DNA of 64,000 nt from Pseudisothecium myosuroides (lineage: Eukaryota > Streptophyta > Bryopsida > Hypnales > Lembophyllaceae): the NCBI GenBank assembly GCA_951799445.1, contig OX637287.1, forward strand, positions 53,039,724 through 53,103,723, written 5' to 3'. The position numbers and the translations under genes were made by a program. Below are positions 1-12,475 of this stretch, in pieces. Within the stretch, counting starts at the first letter, position 1. Each line of letters begins with the position of its first letter. The notes beneath the pieces are model-generated. The model ran no database searches and was not told the origin of the DNA. It saw only the letters and a list, made by a program, of their open reading frames with translations.

Positions 1-3000
1 AAGTGCTTGCCAAAATTCAATGGGTGTTCTAAATGAATCACATGATGACATTAAGTCTTTGCTTCCAAAAAAAATTTAAAGTCTCAAATACACTCTCAGC
101 ATCTTTAAATCCTACAATTTTTTCTAACTTTTATCATAATTTATTTCAACTTCATCATTTATCAAAGTCAAATCAATGAGGTAGGGAGCTAAACATTTCA
201 TATCACTTTAATACTTAACACTTGATGGTGTATATTTTATAGGAGCGCGAATTTAAATAACACATATGAGATTTTTACACTAATGGAGGCTAATTGCATC
301 ATTTAATTTTGGTAATGCTAGGGTGGACAAAAAGTGTTCGATGAATGTATTTCAAGAGTCCTATAAAAAACAAAGAACGCACCTTGTTCATTGAGTATAA
401 ATAATAAAAATATTGCATGTGAATAAGTACATCTACTGCCTTCATGTTTGATGCCGGTTGACCATTTCAAAATAAATGTCACACTAATTCAAGTAGGATG
501 AACTCGCAAGTATGATGCTCCTAAGAAAATGGCTAGAGAGACCGAGGGATTTAATTTGTTCCTATAAACATGTCTTAAATTCTTTATGTGGTATGCAAAA
601 GATGGCATGGCAATGTAAAATAAATGTTCTCGTTTGAGCAATATTGAAATAGTTCATACAGTAGGGGAGGAGGTAGGGGAACAAATTTTATTCTTAATGC
701 TATAAAAAAATTGAACCAAATGAAATTGTTATTTTGCTCTCACTCAATTTAGATTGAAGGGCATGAGGCATTGCATCAACAAAAGTTACATCTACATTAA
801 AGAAGGTTGCTATTATATAAGCATAGGAGTGTGAGTCCGTGAGCCTAGAATACTACACACCTATGTTATAGGTGTATATACTATAGAAATTGTCTATGAT
901 TATAGGGTCTACAAATACCCATATAATAAGTGTTTATGATATGTACTCCTTCTATATATAGAAGGAAATTCCATGTCTGCAATTGCAAAGATTTTGCATA
1001 CTTGTGTTATGTCAAACAGTTGATTAGGTCGGCTTGGTTCGGACAGTATGCAGCATATCTATGTTGATTACTGCCACGTCAGATACGTGTCTTCACAGCC
1101 TTGCCACGGTGTCAGTGCACGTCGGATTAAGTTACTGAGCAAAGTAGTTTCTTGATAATAGGCAAATAGTCTAATTTTGGTCATTTGTGCCCACACTCAG
1201 CTTTTGGGGACTCATGCATCCAACAACTGGCATGCTTTACTAGAACACGCTTTTCCGGCATTTTCGGGCTTTTTAAAGGCCCTGACTACAGTGCCCTCAT
1301 ATCCTCATTTTCATGTGATAATACTAATCAAGACCAAACACGTGGCTTGTAATTGTTGCACTTGCCATTCCCGGCTTTCACGACCTGGTTTGTCTTTTAA
1401 TAGACTCTACCATATTTGGTCCGCACTTGCCCAATTTCCATTGGCCAACTTCTATTTCAAGACCCATGACCTATTCCCCAGTGCTCATCTGCTTACCTGA
1501 TTTGGCATGCATCCAATATCTCCTGATTCATTTGTTACATTCTGCTTATTCCTCGGTGGAGGCTGCCTTCATAATTACACATACGAGGTTATTAAATCCA
1601 CTTTCCATCTACACTGCACATGATTTACGTCGACCTCAATCCCATTTCAGACATCCATTTTCGCAACATTAAGAACATATCATATCCCAATACAATTAGT
1701 TTATACCTCACATAAAAACATTATACCGATACAAGCTCAAACATGCATTGCCATCTGTTGTTTCCATGAATTGCCATTGACATTGGACGCTTACGTGCAA
1801 AAAATTATACAATACTCAATATAATTATGCATTCGAGGCCCACTGTAAGGACTGGTTCCTCTTGATCAGCTCATCCCCTGGCACAAGTATAACGACCACT
1901 GCCAACAGTAAAATACAGAAATCGTTGAGCTCCGAAATGGCCTTTGTACACACATAGTTTGGCGACCTACCTCACGCACAAGTCTACAGTTTTTAAACAT
2001 GTACAAAAGTAAAACAAAAGCTCGCTTCAGAAGATTCAATGACCCGGAAATAACAACGGACTACCTCTGCTTCAAAGTGAGTTGTGTGCACCTACTGTCA
2101 CACATTATTTACGAACAACTTATTACTATAAGATCACTCCCCAAACATACTTCCACCACCTCCGTGCGAGCAACTTCGCTCTTGAACGCCAGTACTCCTT
2201 CATGCATCTTTCACTATCCCGAAGTTACGGAACTCTCTGACCTCCTCTTCCCTTCATTTCCGACTGCCTTGCCTGGAAACAAACAAAAACAATTAAAATT
2301 AACAATCCACAATATAAGTCCACTGCCTGGTACAACATCTTACTCCGCAAATAATTATAAAGTCCAATCACTCACATGATTCACACTATGTCATTACAGT
2401 CACAATTAATGAAGGTTTCTCTGACTCATATGTCTCCTTCCACAGCAAGTACGTTCAACCTTCACGACATATGAAAACAACCGTGACAATTGCAATGGCT
2501 ACATTCAAGAATACGTTGTAAGCAATTAAAACAAACACTTCACTATATAGAATCAACTACTACATTTCCACACAAGCAGCCACCACGCATTGTCACCCCA
2601 CCTTCCAACAGCTAATGCCTCTTTGATGACCTCAATTTTTTTTTCTGAGGTGAAGCTCTGAACTCAAGATCCTCGCCCCTGCCTTCCTCCACAGCCTGCT
2701 CTAGTAGAATGGCCTACAGTCCTTGCCAAAAAAAAATTAAGACACCTCAGACTTCAATGGTTCAAAACAAAGTTACACAACTCTCACTTCATTCCCCACC
2801 ATGCACCTCTGCATGCACACTTTGTGCATGAAATACTGTTTTCGGAAAAACTCCTTCCCACTAAATAATCGTCACTTCAGTTCAGTCGATTCCGCCACCT
2901 CCAAATTTAATGCCTTCCAATCTATACTTATCCACGCCCAATAATTTGGGTCCGTTCATTGCTGAAAGTACAAAACATCTCATGATATTTTATTGCCGTT

Positions 3001-3090
3001 TGCAGAAAAAATCAGTACATACTCCAGCCATCCCCTAATTCAGATACAATACAACGAAATTATCCACAATTCATGACGAATTTCAACAAT
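1..3090. other. Intergenic or decayed transposon sequence, no supported gene
   Basis: I see nothing I can name here. The first 1000 bases are AT-rich with no long reading frame. From about 1170 the composition is more balanced, with short open frames on the plus strand but no recognisable domain. Because the CACTA accessory gene at 3091-3918 runs leftwards off this region, 2000-3090 may hold its last introns and terminal exon in decayed form. Confidence 0.5.
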
Positions 3091-3918
3091 TCATACAAAG
3101 TGGCATCCACTACTGCCAACGACCACATTCTTATCAATAAAGGTCGCAAAGACAAGCAACAACATTGTCATCCTGGACGCAAAAACACAGTACGAACCCC
3201 TCTCTGCCCTCACCGTCAAGTGTGTGTCAGCTTGCGCAGTGGCATTGCTCTCCGGCCCAACGATGCGCATAGAGGTCGAAGGCCCGCCGTCTTCTACCGA
3301 CTCATGCACTGCAGATTTCTTCGCAGCTCTCATTTTAGCCTGAAGTTCCTCTAGCTCTTTCTTCATATTCTCAAGTAGCCGGACTTCAAATTGAATGGTT
3401 CGAGCACCTCCTTCCGCATCAGAACAATTTACTGCGCCTCCCTTCGCATAAATCGTCTTCTTCAACCCAGCTTCCCTATCTTCGTCGTCATTGGAAGGAG
3501 AAGGTTCACGCGACGTAGCACTTCTTCTCTTCCTTGAAACACCGTCGTACCCCTTTTTTCGACGCATTTCCAACTGCACCTCATCTGGATGTGGCTCCCT
3601 CCCAAGCTTCCTGTGTAGATCTTCCCGAGTGCCATCTTCTCGCTTCGGCCCCGTCCTTCTTTTATTCACTCTTGTGGCATTCGCATATTTCATTCTTTGA
3701 GATAATTCCTCTCGGTGTGGATCACTGCGAATTCGATCTAGGCGGCGCCATATTTTCTTGTCAAATCCAGCTGGACATTCATCGCCGTCTTTCATTGAGT
3801 TCAGTAATCTTGAGCGACGTTGTGTCACAACTTTCCCAGCAAGTTTTTGAATGTACGCGCGATCAACAGAAGCACTGTACTCGAAGCTATCCTTGAGACG
3901 CCGTCTCAAAGTTGCCAT
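3091..3918 (-). CDS. CACTA transposon accessory protein, C-terminal exon (Ptta/En/Spm, Transposase_24-like)
   Basis: This is one open frame of 275 codons. Residues about 10-130 match the pattern of the plant Ptta/En/Spm family (Pfam Transposase_24) that accompanies TNP2 in CACTA elements: a helical start, then CPAGFDKKIWRRL, a spacer of charged helices, the KREDGT stretch, and a GREPHPDE motif before a basic linker and a coiled coil (about residues 180-205). The frame probably leaves the exon at a GTGAGG donor near 3230, so the last 40 or so residues are likely intron. The exon continues upstream past ATG 3918, with an in-frame TGA at 3937-3939, into the target site of solo LTR F. It joins the exon at 8395-8860 once F is removed. 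The gene is therefore broken by insertion and probably by the TGA. Confidence 0.6.
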   Translation of the reverse strand: MATLRRRLKDSFEYSASVDRAYIQKLAGKVVTQRRSRLLNSMKDGDECPAGFDKKIWRRLDRIRSDPHREELSQRMKYANATRVNKRRTGPKREDGTREDLHRKLGREPHPDEVQLEMRRKKGYDGVSRKRRSATSREPSPSNDDEDREAGLKKTIYAKGGAVNCSDAEGGARTIQFEVRLLENMKKELEELQAKMRAAKKSAVHESVEDGGPSTSMRIVGPESNATAQADTHLTVRAERGSYCVFASRMTMLLLVFATFIDKNVVVGSSGCHFV

Positions 3919-5274
3919 TTTCTCTTCTGGCTGACATCATATGTTTGTCACGGAGGGATCTAGTCCCTGACAAAGCTTGCTCAACTCCAAGCGCCAAGCT
4001 CCCACTCTGTGAGCCCCCAATTCGTCACTAGGGACTCACAGTTTTCTTTTTTTCAATTTTTACAAATTTAAATATAGTTTTATATACAAAAAGCCCCCAA
4101 AAGAGTGTAAAACCAAAATAGGTATGTCACGTACCAATATAGCATTTGGTCCCTTATAGGTTGTTTTTCCCCAAATAAATTCTATTTCCACTTGTACATA
4201 GGTTAAAACGTGGAAATATCGATAAAAAGTAGAATTAAGGGCTAATCTGACCCAAACAGCCCAAACCTACGGTACATGTGACATCTTATGGCTAAAATTG
4301 GTTCAAGGGAACACCGTTGAGGTCCTAAGTCCATTCCCAGAGATAGGTTTCACTTTCCCCATAGCATCGAAGAAATAGCAGAAACCTCAATTGTTGTTAG
4401 CTTGCAGGAGTTACAAACTCAAGATGGATTCGTAAGAGGAATCTATGGGTGGAGTATGGTATTCTAAGGTGGAAATCACATTTGGGACTCAATGGCGAAA
4501 TCGGCTTGCCAAGATTCCCTTGTATGTGAAAGATTCCCTAGTTGCCAGAATTGAAAGGAGAAGGTAGAATTTGATTCTCCTCTGACCTTTGTGCAAAGTA
4601 AAAATATGAGCTTGCACATCTTTTGTGGAATTCCATGAGAGGTTCCATAAAAAGTTTCGGAATTTTCTGACATGTAGAAGATGCCCTTCCGGACGGTCAA
4701 CCGCCAAAACTTACGATGGGAAATTCCTAGAAATTACTCAGGTTGCGGTAAAATCTTACTAAAAATTAGATTAACTTTTTTTATGCTAATAAGATGCCCC
4801 AACAAGTTTCAAGACATTCCGATAGCCAAAAGTGCCCGAACCGGCGAGATTCCCCGGAAATTGGTGAAATTGAAGTTTACGGTGGAGTTGACTTGCGTAC
4901 CGGAAGCATACGAAATCGGAATGAGGTCAAAGCTAGGTCTTTTCTTACTCCCATATACCTACTAAGTAACCTATGCTAGTTACTTTTCTCAGAAAAGTCA
5001 ACCTCCAAGATTTGGGTTTTTACCTCGTTTTGGCATTCAGTTAGCAGTAGGTTATGTTGCGTTTTTTAGAGTTTGATCAAGGGGTGTGGGATTATCAAGA
5101 CTAAAAATGGCCTTCTGAAGCCAACGGCACATTTAGTTTTCAATTTGGAGTTAATCTCCAAAAGTTAGACATTTGGACCAGCGTAGAAAGTTAAAAATTA
5201 AAGATTAGGATGAAAATCTTAGTTGATAAGATTACGGCTTAGGAATTGAGGGGGGGTGAGCCACCTTGGAAGAG

Positions 5275-5282
5275 TATATAAG
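5275..5282 (+). promoter_or_regulatory. TATA box of LTR F
   Basis: TATATAAG followed by a GGGGGCTC and CT-rich stretch. LTR G has the same arrangement on the other strand (28408-28415): TATATAAGGG, then a CT-rich start region and a run of Cs. The two boxes lie about 1.27 and 1.29 kb from the 5' ends of their LTRs, which supports a shared core promoter. Confidence 0.7.
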
Positions 5283-5744
5283 GGGGCTCATTTCTCTCTC
5301 AAATCACCCCTTAGGTTCATTTGTGAACCGCCTTGTACGATTTGGGTCCATTTAGTTGGATTTTGGCCATTTTTGGGCCATGTTGCCAAATTCTCGTGTT
5401 TTGGGAGCATTTCAAGCTCCTTGTTGCTACTTTTTAAGCTCTTTTTGAAGGACTTAGGGGTCCCTTCAAACTTAGCTATCTTCTAGTGGTGTATCTTGTG
5501 AGTTATTTGAAGCTTTAGTTAATGTTTTGTTGAGTTTTGGTATTTTGTTGACATTCTTGGGTGTTGTGAACTAACCTTGCACTAATCCTAGAGAGTTTCC
5601 TTCCCCTATGACTGGCAATGCCGCTTGGGGAAAAATCTCTAGCGTTGTCTACGTTATTTTAGCATTAACATGTGGTAGCTTATTGTTTATCAACAATTCA
5701 TTCCCTTTGTAGTTGTCCGTATTCTCCTTGTTTCTTGTAACACG

Positions 5745-5935
5745 GTGAAGCTTTGGCTTAGTTGTCTAGAGTTTCTATAGAAATTTGGTCATTTCACAAA
5801 AGCAAGGCGAAGCTTTGGCTTAGTTTGTTTAGAGGTTCTATAGAAATTTGGTCATTTTGCAAAAGCACGGCGAAGCTTTGGCTTAGTTTGTTTAGAAATT
5901 TGGTCATTTTTCAAAAATACGGCGAAGCTTTGAAC
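5745..5935 (+). repeat. Tandem module around CGGCGAAGCTTTG
   Basis: Three to four imperfect copies of a unit of about 60-70 bases. Each contains a GGYGAAGCTTTGG core (near 5752, 5808, 5869 and 5922) and most contain AGAAATTTGGTCATTT. The same core recurs at least five times in LTR G, at 27540-27950. Confidence 0.75.
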
Positions 5936-6079
5936 CTCCTCTTTCCTTTGATCATTTCTATGTAGTTAGGCTTTTTGGGCTTAGTTTGGTCAAGTTGTTA
6001 TTTTTAATATTAGTCTTTCTTTAGGGCCGAGACCAAAGGTGTAGTCAGACCGCTAAGAAGAAGGGTCAATACAAATTGA

Positions 6080-6664
6080 AGTTTAGAATCTCATAGTAGA
6101 GGTCACAAGCTTTCCAAAAACATAAAATACAAAGAAATCGGAGCTAAAATGAGTGAGATATAAGCGGATGAAGTTTTAAACACTAATTAGTACTCAAAAC
6201 TTCATCCATGCATAACTCCTACTAGGAAAGTCCGATTTGCAAGTTCCACATCAATTTAGAAAGCTGGTTTTAGCCTCTACAAGAAAAACATATTAAAAAT
6301 CTAAAAATAGTAAACTGTCAAAAGTCAGACCGAGAGTTAGAGTGTATTTAGAGCCGAGATTAGACCCAAAGTCAGACCATTAGAAGGGGATTATAGTATA
6401 GATTTGAGTTTAGAATCTCATAGTAGAGGTCACAAGATTTCCAAAAACATAAAATACAAAGAAATCAGAGCTAAAATGAGTGAGATATAAGCGGATGAAG
6501 TTTTAAACACTAATTAGTGTTCAAAACTTCATCCATGCATAACTCCTACTAGGAAAGTCCGATTTGCAAGTTCCGCATCAATTTAGAAAGCTGGTTTTAG
6601 CCTCTACAAAAAAAACATATTAAAAATCTAAAAATAGTAAACCATCAAAAGTCAGACCGAGAGC
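6080..6664 (+). repeat. Direct duplication of about 255 bases with hairpins
   Basis: Two nearly identical blocks start near 6080 and 6409 (offset about 329). Each holds an inverted repeat, GGATGAAGTTTT with AAAACTTCATCC, and ends in TAACTCCTACTAGGAAAGTCC-like sequence. In the second copy the loop is also palindromic (AACACTAATTAGTGTT), so nearly the whole 42 bases can pair. Confidence 0.85.
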
Positions 6665-7131
6665 TAAGGCATTTTGATAGGGAAATTAGAAAATAGATTA
6701 GAAGGGAAGAAGTATAGATTAGGGAGGTGTGATTAGCAAGGAGAAGTGCAAAACAAAGTTCTATCTCACCACTCTTTCAACTCTTTTAGCTTAGACTAAG
6801 TTTGAGTTCAAAAACTCAATAGGAATGATAGTTGTGAATTGAAGACCAAATTGTTAGATTATTATAGTCGAAGTTGAAGAAGAAGGAGAAATCTCGAGTA
6901 TTTAGAACAACCAATTAGAATTGAGATAAAGGAAGATAGAAGAAGATTGATCAAGTGTATTGGGTCGACTTATGTATTCTTCTTGAATCATAAATAATTG
7001 AGGGAAATAGTGTTAGAAGAAAAAGCGAGATTTGGAGAAAAAGAAAAGAAAAGGGAAGTCCAAGAATTGACAACCCTTGTACTAAAACTCCTCTTTAAGC
7101 CATGGGCAAAATTATCAAATGATTCCGAAAT

Positions 7132-7194
7132 ATGGCAAATGATGGGGACTTTGAAGGGGTATGCAATTACCTAAACAATGACACCAACTCCAAG
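7132..7194 (+). CDS. Candidate first coding exon of an LTR F small protein
   Basis: ATG 7132 opens 21 codons that end exactly at AAG followed by the consensus donor GTAAGT (7195-7200). LTRs G and H have an exon of identical length ending at a GTGAGT donor, at a similar distance downstream of the TATA box (about 1.85 kb here, 1.82 kb in G). A candidate acceptor (pyrimidine-rich tract, TTTAG at 8250-8254) leads to a second exon at 8255-8302. The product would be 36 residues with no known function. A short upstream reading frame starts at ATG 7102. The alternative is that the donor splices to gag in full-length elements, so this could be a leader rather than a protein. Confidence 0.35.
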
Positions 7195-8254
7195 GTAAGT
7201 TCCTAACTTCAAACCCTCCATTTTAAATTCTCAAAAATAGAAATTTAAAAGTAGGGCTGAACTCTCAAGTCAATTCAGAGTGTTTAGAATAGGATTATTT
7301 CAAGAACCAAAGAATTAGTGTTGTAGATTCTAGTTAGAGGTTTCCAAAACCATCTCACACTTAGAATTTGGAATCAAATTGAAAGAGATATTAGCGGATG
7401 AAGTTTAGGAGTAATATTGGATGAAATTTAGTACATTTCATCCAAATGGAACAAGAATAGAAACTTAGGTAGAAACATAAATCTAGACTCCAGAAGTGAA
7501 ACAAAAATTAGAATTCAAATTGTAGGTTAGTAGAAAACCATGGATGAAGTTTGAAGTATCGATTAGCGGTCAAACTTCATCCATTGATAACTCCTAGTAG
7601 GAAGGTCCAATCAACACGTGTCTTAGCATTTTGGAAAGCTAGAATTAAGACAAATAAACAAAAATCTAAAAATAGTATTTTGCTCAGAGTAGCACCGAGC
7701 CACATAAGTAGGATAAAGATCAAATAATTACTAAAAGAGGTAATCAAAGAGAAGAATTAAATTTGGAAATAGGTAGAAGGCACTTAGTAAAGTCCAGAAC
7801 TAGTTTAACTTAGGAGAAATTATTAATCATTTAGTAGCAAACAACGGATGAACTTTGGGTTAGGATATGGATGAAATAGGGTAAAACTCATCCATCCAAG
7901 TCCAAACTTAGAACTTAGGTAGAAGTTGGCAATATAGAGTCAGAGTCAAAAACTTGAAGTAAAATAGAATAAGTGAAGGGTCTAAATCTAAGGATGAAGT
8001 TTAGATAGACTTATAGAAGCTAACCTTCATCCGTCTATAACTTTTGCTAGGAAGGTCGTATAATTTTGAGTTTTATATTTTTAGAAATGGCATGACATTT
8101 TCTCTCTTTTTATGTGGCTAAATTTAGACTGTATCATATTTCGCTCAAAAACCACAGCGGCCTAGTTGGTTCACCCCAATTAGAGTAAACATTGCAAATT
8201 AAGTTAGTTTTTCTTGATTTCTTTGTTTTTTCTTGCAAACTTGTGTATGTTTAG

Positions 8255-8302
8255 GATTTAGAAAAGATCCATTGCTTGGAAGGCACAATGGATTTACGCT
8301 AG
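8255..8302 (+). CDS. Candidate second coding exon of LTR F small protein
   Basis: After the TTTAG acceptor the phase-0 frame reads 15 codons to TAG 8300-8302 and contains KIHCLEGTMD. In G and H the corresponding frame reads KIHCLEGTVD, so the reading frame is kept between diverged LTRs. The same bases form a hairpin (8267-8293), so RNA structure could also explain the conservation. Confidence 0.3.
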   Translation, partial: DLEKIHCLEGTMDLR

Positions 8303-8389
8303 GCACCCATAGGACAAGAATCAAACCTAAAATTCAAGAACCTGGTTGTGCTCACTTATTTACCAAGGGTGGGTAAATAAGCGCTCACA

Positions 8390-10945
8390 CACTCTAAAAC
8401 CGTATGGAATTCCCATATGGTTAACTGAAAGATAATGCCCTTTTAACCCCTGACGCTCTCGGATTGCTCTTTCAGCTTCTCTCTCACTTTGTCTCCTCCG
8501 CCTTTCCTTCCGCTTCTTCGTTTTAGCTCTTGGTAAGTCAGGCTCAGTCTTCGCTGCCTTCACACCGACATCGTGTCCCCCACAACGCCCTTCATCTGTA
8601 CTGCTACCAGAGTCGTCTTCATTGTGAATATAGTCACGTTCATTCTTCTTGAACCGCTCAAACTCCGGTGAAAGCTTACGGCCGCCAAGCTGCTGTTGAC
8701 ACAACTCCTCTCCATCGCTAGACGAGTAGCTTTCAAAATCCGAGCTGCTCACACCACGTCTCTCAGCACGTCGGGTCCTGCGATGACTAAATTCTGGTGA
8801 TGTGGAACGCTGTCGACGTCCGCGGCCTGCATGTGCTGCACTTTTTTCCCTGCCCCCCCTCTATGCAAACAAAACTAAACGTCATTAATCTCATGAAAAC
8901 AAGCAGTTGACCTGACCGTGGCGACATTAGAACCATTGATGTCAGTTTATGGAATAATAATCTACCCTTTTCGAGGATGATTAGACATATACAATTAGTA
9001 AATGGTATGTCATGAATTCATTACCATAGGTGATTTAGAGTCCACGCTTTGATGACGTCTACGCCAATTGTCTCTGCCACCCTCCTTCGAAGGTCCGCCT
9101 TCAAGTTCGACCAACGATTCCGACGAATCGCACCTTTCAGGGCTTGATCTCCGTCGATGCTTCTCTCGTAAACGGTTCAATCGTGGAGGCGACAAGTACA
9201 ATTCTTTGGACTCAGAAGGCGGTGTGCGTGCCCTCTCCTTCCCTGGACGCTGCTTCGGTACATCGTCTACAACATTTGCCACCGGGTCAGGTGGCATCAT
9301 GTTATTCCCTCCTGCACGAGTCCACTCCAAATTAAATTAAAACCATGAGACATGAGTGAAGGTAGTTACCTCCGTCTACTCACTGTCACGTCAAACACAG
9401 GACGTGGTCCTCCTTCCTTCATTGATTTTTGCACGCATGGTTTGTGAAAGCCCAATAATCACATAGTCAACAATTAACACTGACATACATATTCATGAAA
9501 AAATGCAAATCAGTACCTTCCCTCCCCTTCTCCTGTGCATTGGCAATGTTCTGTTGCCCATGTCGGCCCACCTTCCGAATTCCCTTGTCTAAGTCTTCCT
9601 CCGAGTCAAGTAATTCGGTGTCCGTGACTTTGAGAAGAGGAGTTTTCTTCATTCCTCGAGGCCTATCAACACTCTCTTTCTCTGTACTTCGATGAATCCC
9701 ACCTCCAAGACGTTTGGAGTCTGTCGATTTGTCTTTTGGAGTTGTCACTTTCCGACCATGAATTGGTTTCTGCCATGGCTCAAAGGTTTCTTTTTCTTTG
9801 CCCATCCCTTTTTTTAGCCTTCCCCCACCCTTCACACCAAAAGCAGTGCTCACATTAGGTGTAAATGAATAAGAGGAGCTACATCATTCACTACTTCAAA
9901 TAAAACTTTGAAATTCACGGAAGCAACGTTTCTCTGGCTACGATTCCAAACAGAAGTTAGTATTGGATCTACCCCTGCACACACTTCCCATTGCCTTCAT
10001 ATGGTCTCCCTCTAAAACATTACTTGGCTCCACTTCCTGATGCAGGTATTGATTTTTTTGTTTTTGATAATTCCTCCCACTAGTATTTGGTGGACCTCTG
10101 CGCTGCTGGATTTCCAAGTCCACGTTAACAATATAAACTTGAACCACCAACAACCTTAACAACATAGACTACACTAAATTCAACGTCCACAATGGCAAAG
10201 ATAAATGCCTGGTTTATTTTACATTCATCTTCCAAAAATTCTTACATGGAATTATGAAATACGCCACATTGAATGGATTATACAAATGCATGAAACGGAT
10301 TTAGGTGAATACATTTTCATATAACAGATTTCTCTTAAAGTAGAATTATACAAAAACAATATTGCTAAAGATCATGTTCCTGAGTACCGTCTGTTTTAGA
10401 TAGATGCCTAACAATGTTCACAGATAATGCAGTGCTGTGAATTCATATAAAACATCGGCTTTGCTTGTACAGAAATGACCGGAACTTAAAGCATTTGAAA
10501 GATGAAGCTACATCGGAAGAGCAGTTTGCAGTCAACAAAAATATGAAAGACGTATCAAGAGTTGTACCTTCTCTTGATGAGACAATGCAATTCTTCCCTC
10601 CTGACTTGCTCTTCTTATTCTCCCGCTTTTCAGCTCAGGAGTCACTTCCACTGACGAGGCGCTTCTACCGAACAGCTGCCGACTGTTACTCACTCCTTCA
10701 GCATAAGAGTCCGTCTCTTCTGTTGGTGTTTCCAAATGCGAGAGGTACTCACACGAATTGGGAGAAGGCTCTGTTCCTGCATGCCAACTTCGATCTGATG
10801 AATCAGAAAAAGAACTCTCACTGTCCTCATATACCTCCTCTACGTCTCTGTAGTTTGTGCTTCTACTTCTCGGTACTCTGCCACCGCCGAATAGATCTGT
10901 GAAAGTGTCTCGACCTAAACGCGTCCTCCTCCTTGGCGTATGCAC
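8390..10945 (-). CDS. CACTA accessory gene, upstream exons (low-complexity N-terminal part)
   Basis: Four open segments on the minus strand have matching splice signals: about 10945-10568 (donor GTACAA), 9849-9517 (acceptor GTGAG, donor GTACTG), 9311-9025 (acceptor CGTGCAG, donor GTAATG) and 8860-8395 (acceptor TTTGCATAG). All encode hydrophilic Arg/Ser/Glu-rich sequence with no fold I recognise. The last exon runs into solo LTR F and resumes at 4002 towards the Transposase_24-like exon at 3091-3918. I therefore read this as the disordered N-terminal part of one CACTA accessory protein. The start codon is not clear, because the first open segment begins just after a TAA. Exon limits are my own reading of splice consensus. 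Confidence 0.4.
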
Positions 10946-11636
10946 TTATAGGGCTTCGACGGAGTCCTCTTCCACTGCCACGAAATGCGGTTTAGGGTAA
11001 TCAATTTGGGGAATCCGAGGACCGGACTACAGATCAGAACTCTTTGCCCATGGCTGAGAGCTACAACCTTCACCCCAATCTCTATCACTCCGCTACCACA
11101 ATGGAGACACCGTCAAAACAGTAGAACCAGGGGTCATGCACATGAGAGACCGGTCAGTCGACAACGGAGCTTGCGGTTCTGATTTGGCGTCCATTTTCAC
11201 GCCATTGTTGCACTTGATGGTTGGTTCAAGTCTCCTGCAAGCAACGAAATGAAAGTAAGTGCCAGCTTCTTCTCACAAACACAATTTCTGATTCAATGTC
11301 GACTCCCTGCACATTTGCACTTGCACATAACATTTTACCTACGAAACACTGAACAACACGAACTCCAGAAGGCGGCTAAGTTTGAAACAATGAAACCGAG
11401 CTACAACTAACATCATTCAGTACTTCAAAGAAAACCTACTTTCATCCAAAGGACGTGCATGACAATGTTCCGGCAAGTGCTTCTCTAGAATTCCGTGCCT
11501 TGAACTAATTTTAACCTCAAAGCATTTTGCTCTAGGAAGTTGCCATGGGTGTCCGCTCCATTCTCAGCGCGATAAATTCTACTTTCCCAGACGCTACTTA
11601 TTTTTGTAAATCCCGAACTAACCCGTTCCCTACTAA
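10946..11636. other. Spacer before CACTA terminus, nothing recognised
   Basis: Short open frames on both strands but no domain, and no repeat that I could follow. It may hold the promoter or first exon of the minus-strand CACTA gene at 8390-10945. Confidence 0.4.
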
Positions 11637-11654
11637 CACTAGTAGAAAAGGGGC
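11637..11654 (+). repeat. CACTA-type terminal inverted repeat
   Basis: CACTAGTAGAAAAGGGG is a typical plant CACTA (En/Spm) end. It is followed at once by a dense run of short TGACTG and AGTCATT motifs, as expected for the subterminal region. The opposite end is not clearly in the window; a possible 9-bp partner sits at the G insertion (24923-24930 plus 29710). Confidence 0.65.
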
Positions 11655-11669
11655 TGTAAATAACAGGGC

Positions 11670-12475
11670 AAAATGACTGAAAACGCAGTCATTTAGGACA
11701 CATTAGACTGCAGAATGACTGCAGCATCATTTTCTGTTTGAAGTCATTGTGGACCAGTTATTTCGGACTGATACAGTCATTTAGGATAGAGGGGTTATAT
11801 GTCGTCCGTTCGGTGATGTGGAACTTCATCAACAGATTTGCTGACTGGTTTGTTGACTTGGAGATAGGCGGTGACGGGGCATTGCTGATGTGTATTGTAT
11901 TGGACAACGTGGCAAAGTCGTTGTAGAAATGTTTATAGTCATTTTTCAGTCATAGTGGCATGTTCAGGCTTTTGTATGCTCCATTTCAGAATGACATGGC
12001 AGGCAGTAATCGGTCCTCAAATGAAAGCTAACTAGTACAAAAATTCTTAAATTATAGTTATTTTCAGTCATTTATTCACTTCCAAATCCATAATTGTTAA
12101 ACAACAGTAGTCATGCATGAGTTATTGTGGAGTAAGAGAGAGCATGACACCATTTAGGCAACTGAAGCTTGTTATACTGTAGTCATTGATCTGTAGTCCA
12201 TGACTACTATCTACTAGTATGAAGAAATCAATGAAGGAGGGGATTCTTAGTTATTCTTTGCATATTTCAGTGGGAAATGACTGATACGAGATACATGACA
12301 GCACTTGAAGAGAAAGATGATTTCGAAATGATTGGACCATGACAGAAACAAGCAGAGCATACTAGGTTGCAAGTAGTCATTTATTAGTAGGAAATGACTG
12401 AAACAAGAATGTGCCCATAGAGTAGTGACCACTACTTGGTTGAAGACATGAACATTCTTTGTCTTCATTGCAAAG
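11670..12475. repeat. CACTA subterminal repeats (TGACTG / CAGTCA motif in both orientations)
   Basis: I count more than a dozen copies of AATGACTG, AGTCATTT or close variants between 11672 and 12405. More are scattered through 16640-17040 and 18930-19200 and, more thinly, 21030-21110 and 23990-24880. In En/Spm elements such arrays are binding sites for the TnpA-type protein. No long frame lies here. Confidence 0.6.

Larger units (their letters stand above)
4008..8389 (+). mobile_element. Solo LTR F, 4.4 kb, with target-site duplication
   Basis: The unit starts TGTGAGC and ends GCTCACA and is flanked by an exact 5-bp duplication, CACTC, at 4003-4007 and 8390-8394. There is no internal domain, so this is a solo LTR (4382 bp) left by recombination between two LTRs. 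It lies inside an exon of the CACTA accessory gene. Within it are a TATA box (5275), tandem modules (5745-5935), a 255-base duplication carrying hairpins (6080-6664), more related hairpins (7400-8035) and a candidate two-exon small reading frame (7132-7194 and 8255-8302). Its termini and layout match LTRs G and H, but most of the body has diverged. Confidence 0.92.

Noticed and set aside
4476..4979. Open frame at 4681-4965 in LTR F that resembles one in LTR G (28719-29045)
   Set aside because: It lies upstream of both TATA boxes in U3, with similar DNA similarity outside the frame; conserved promoter-side DNA is more likely than a gene.
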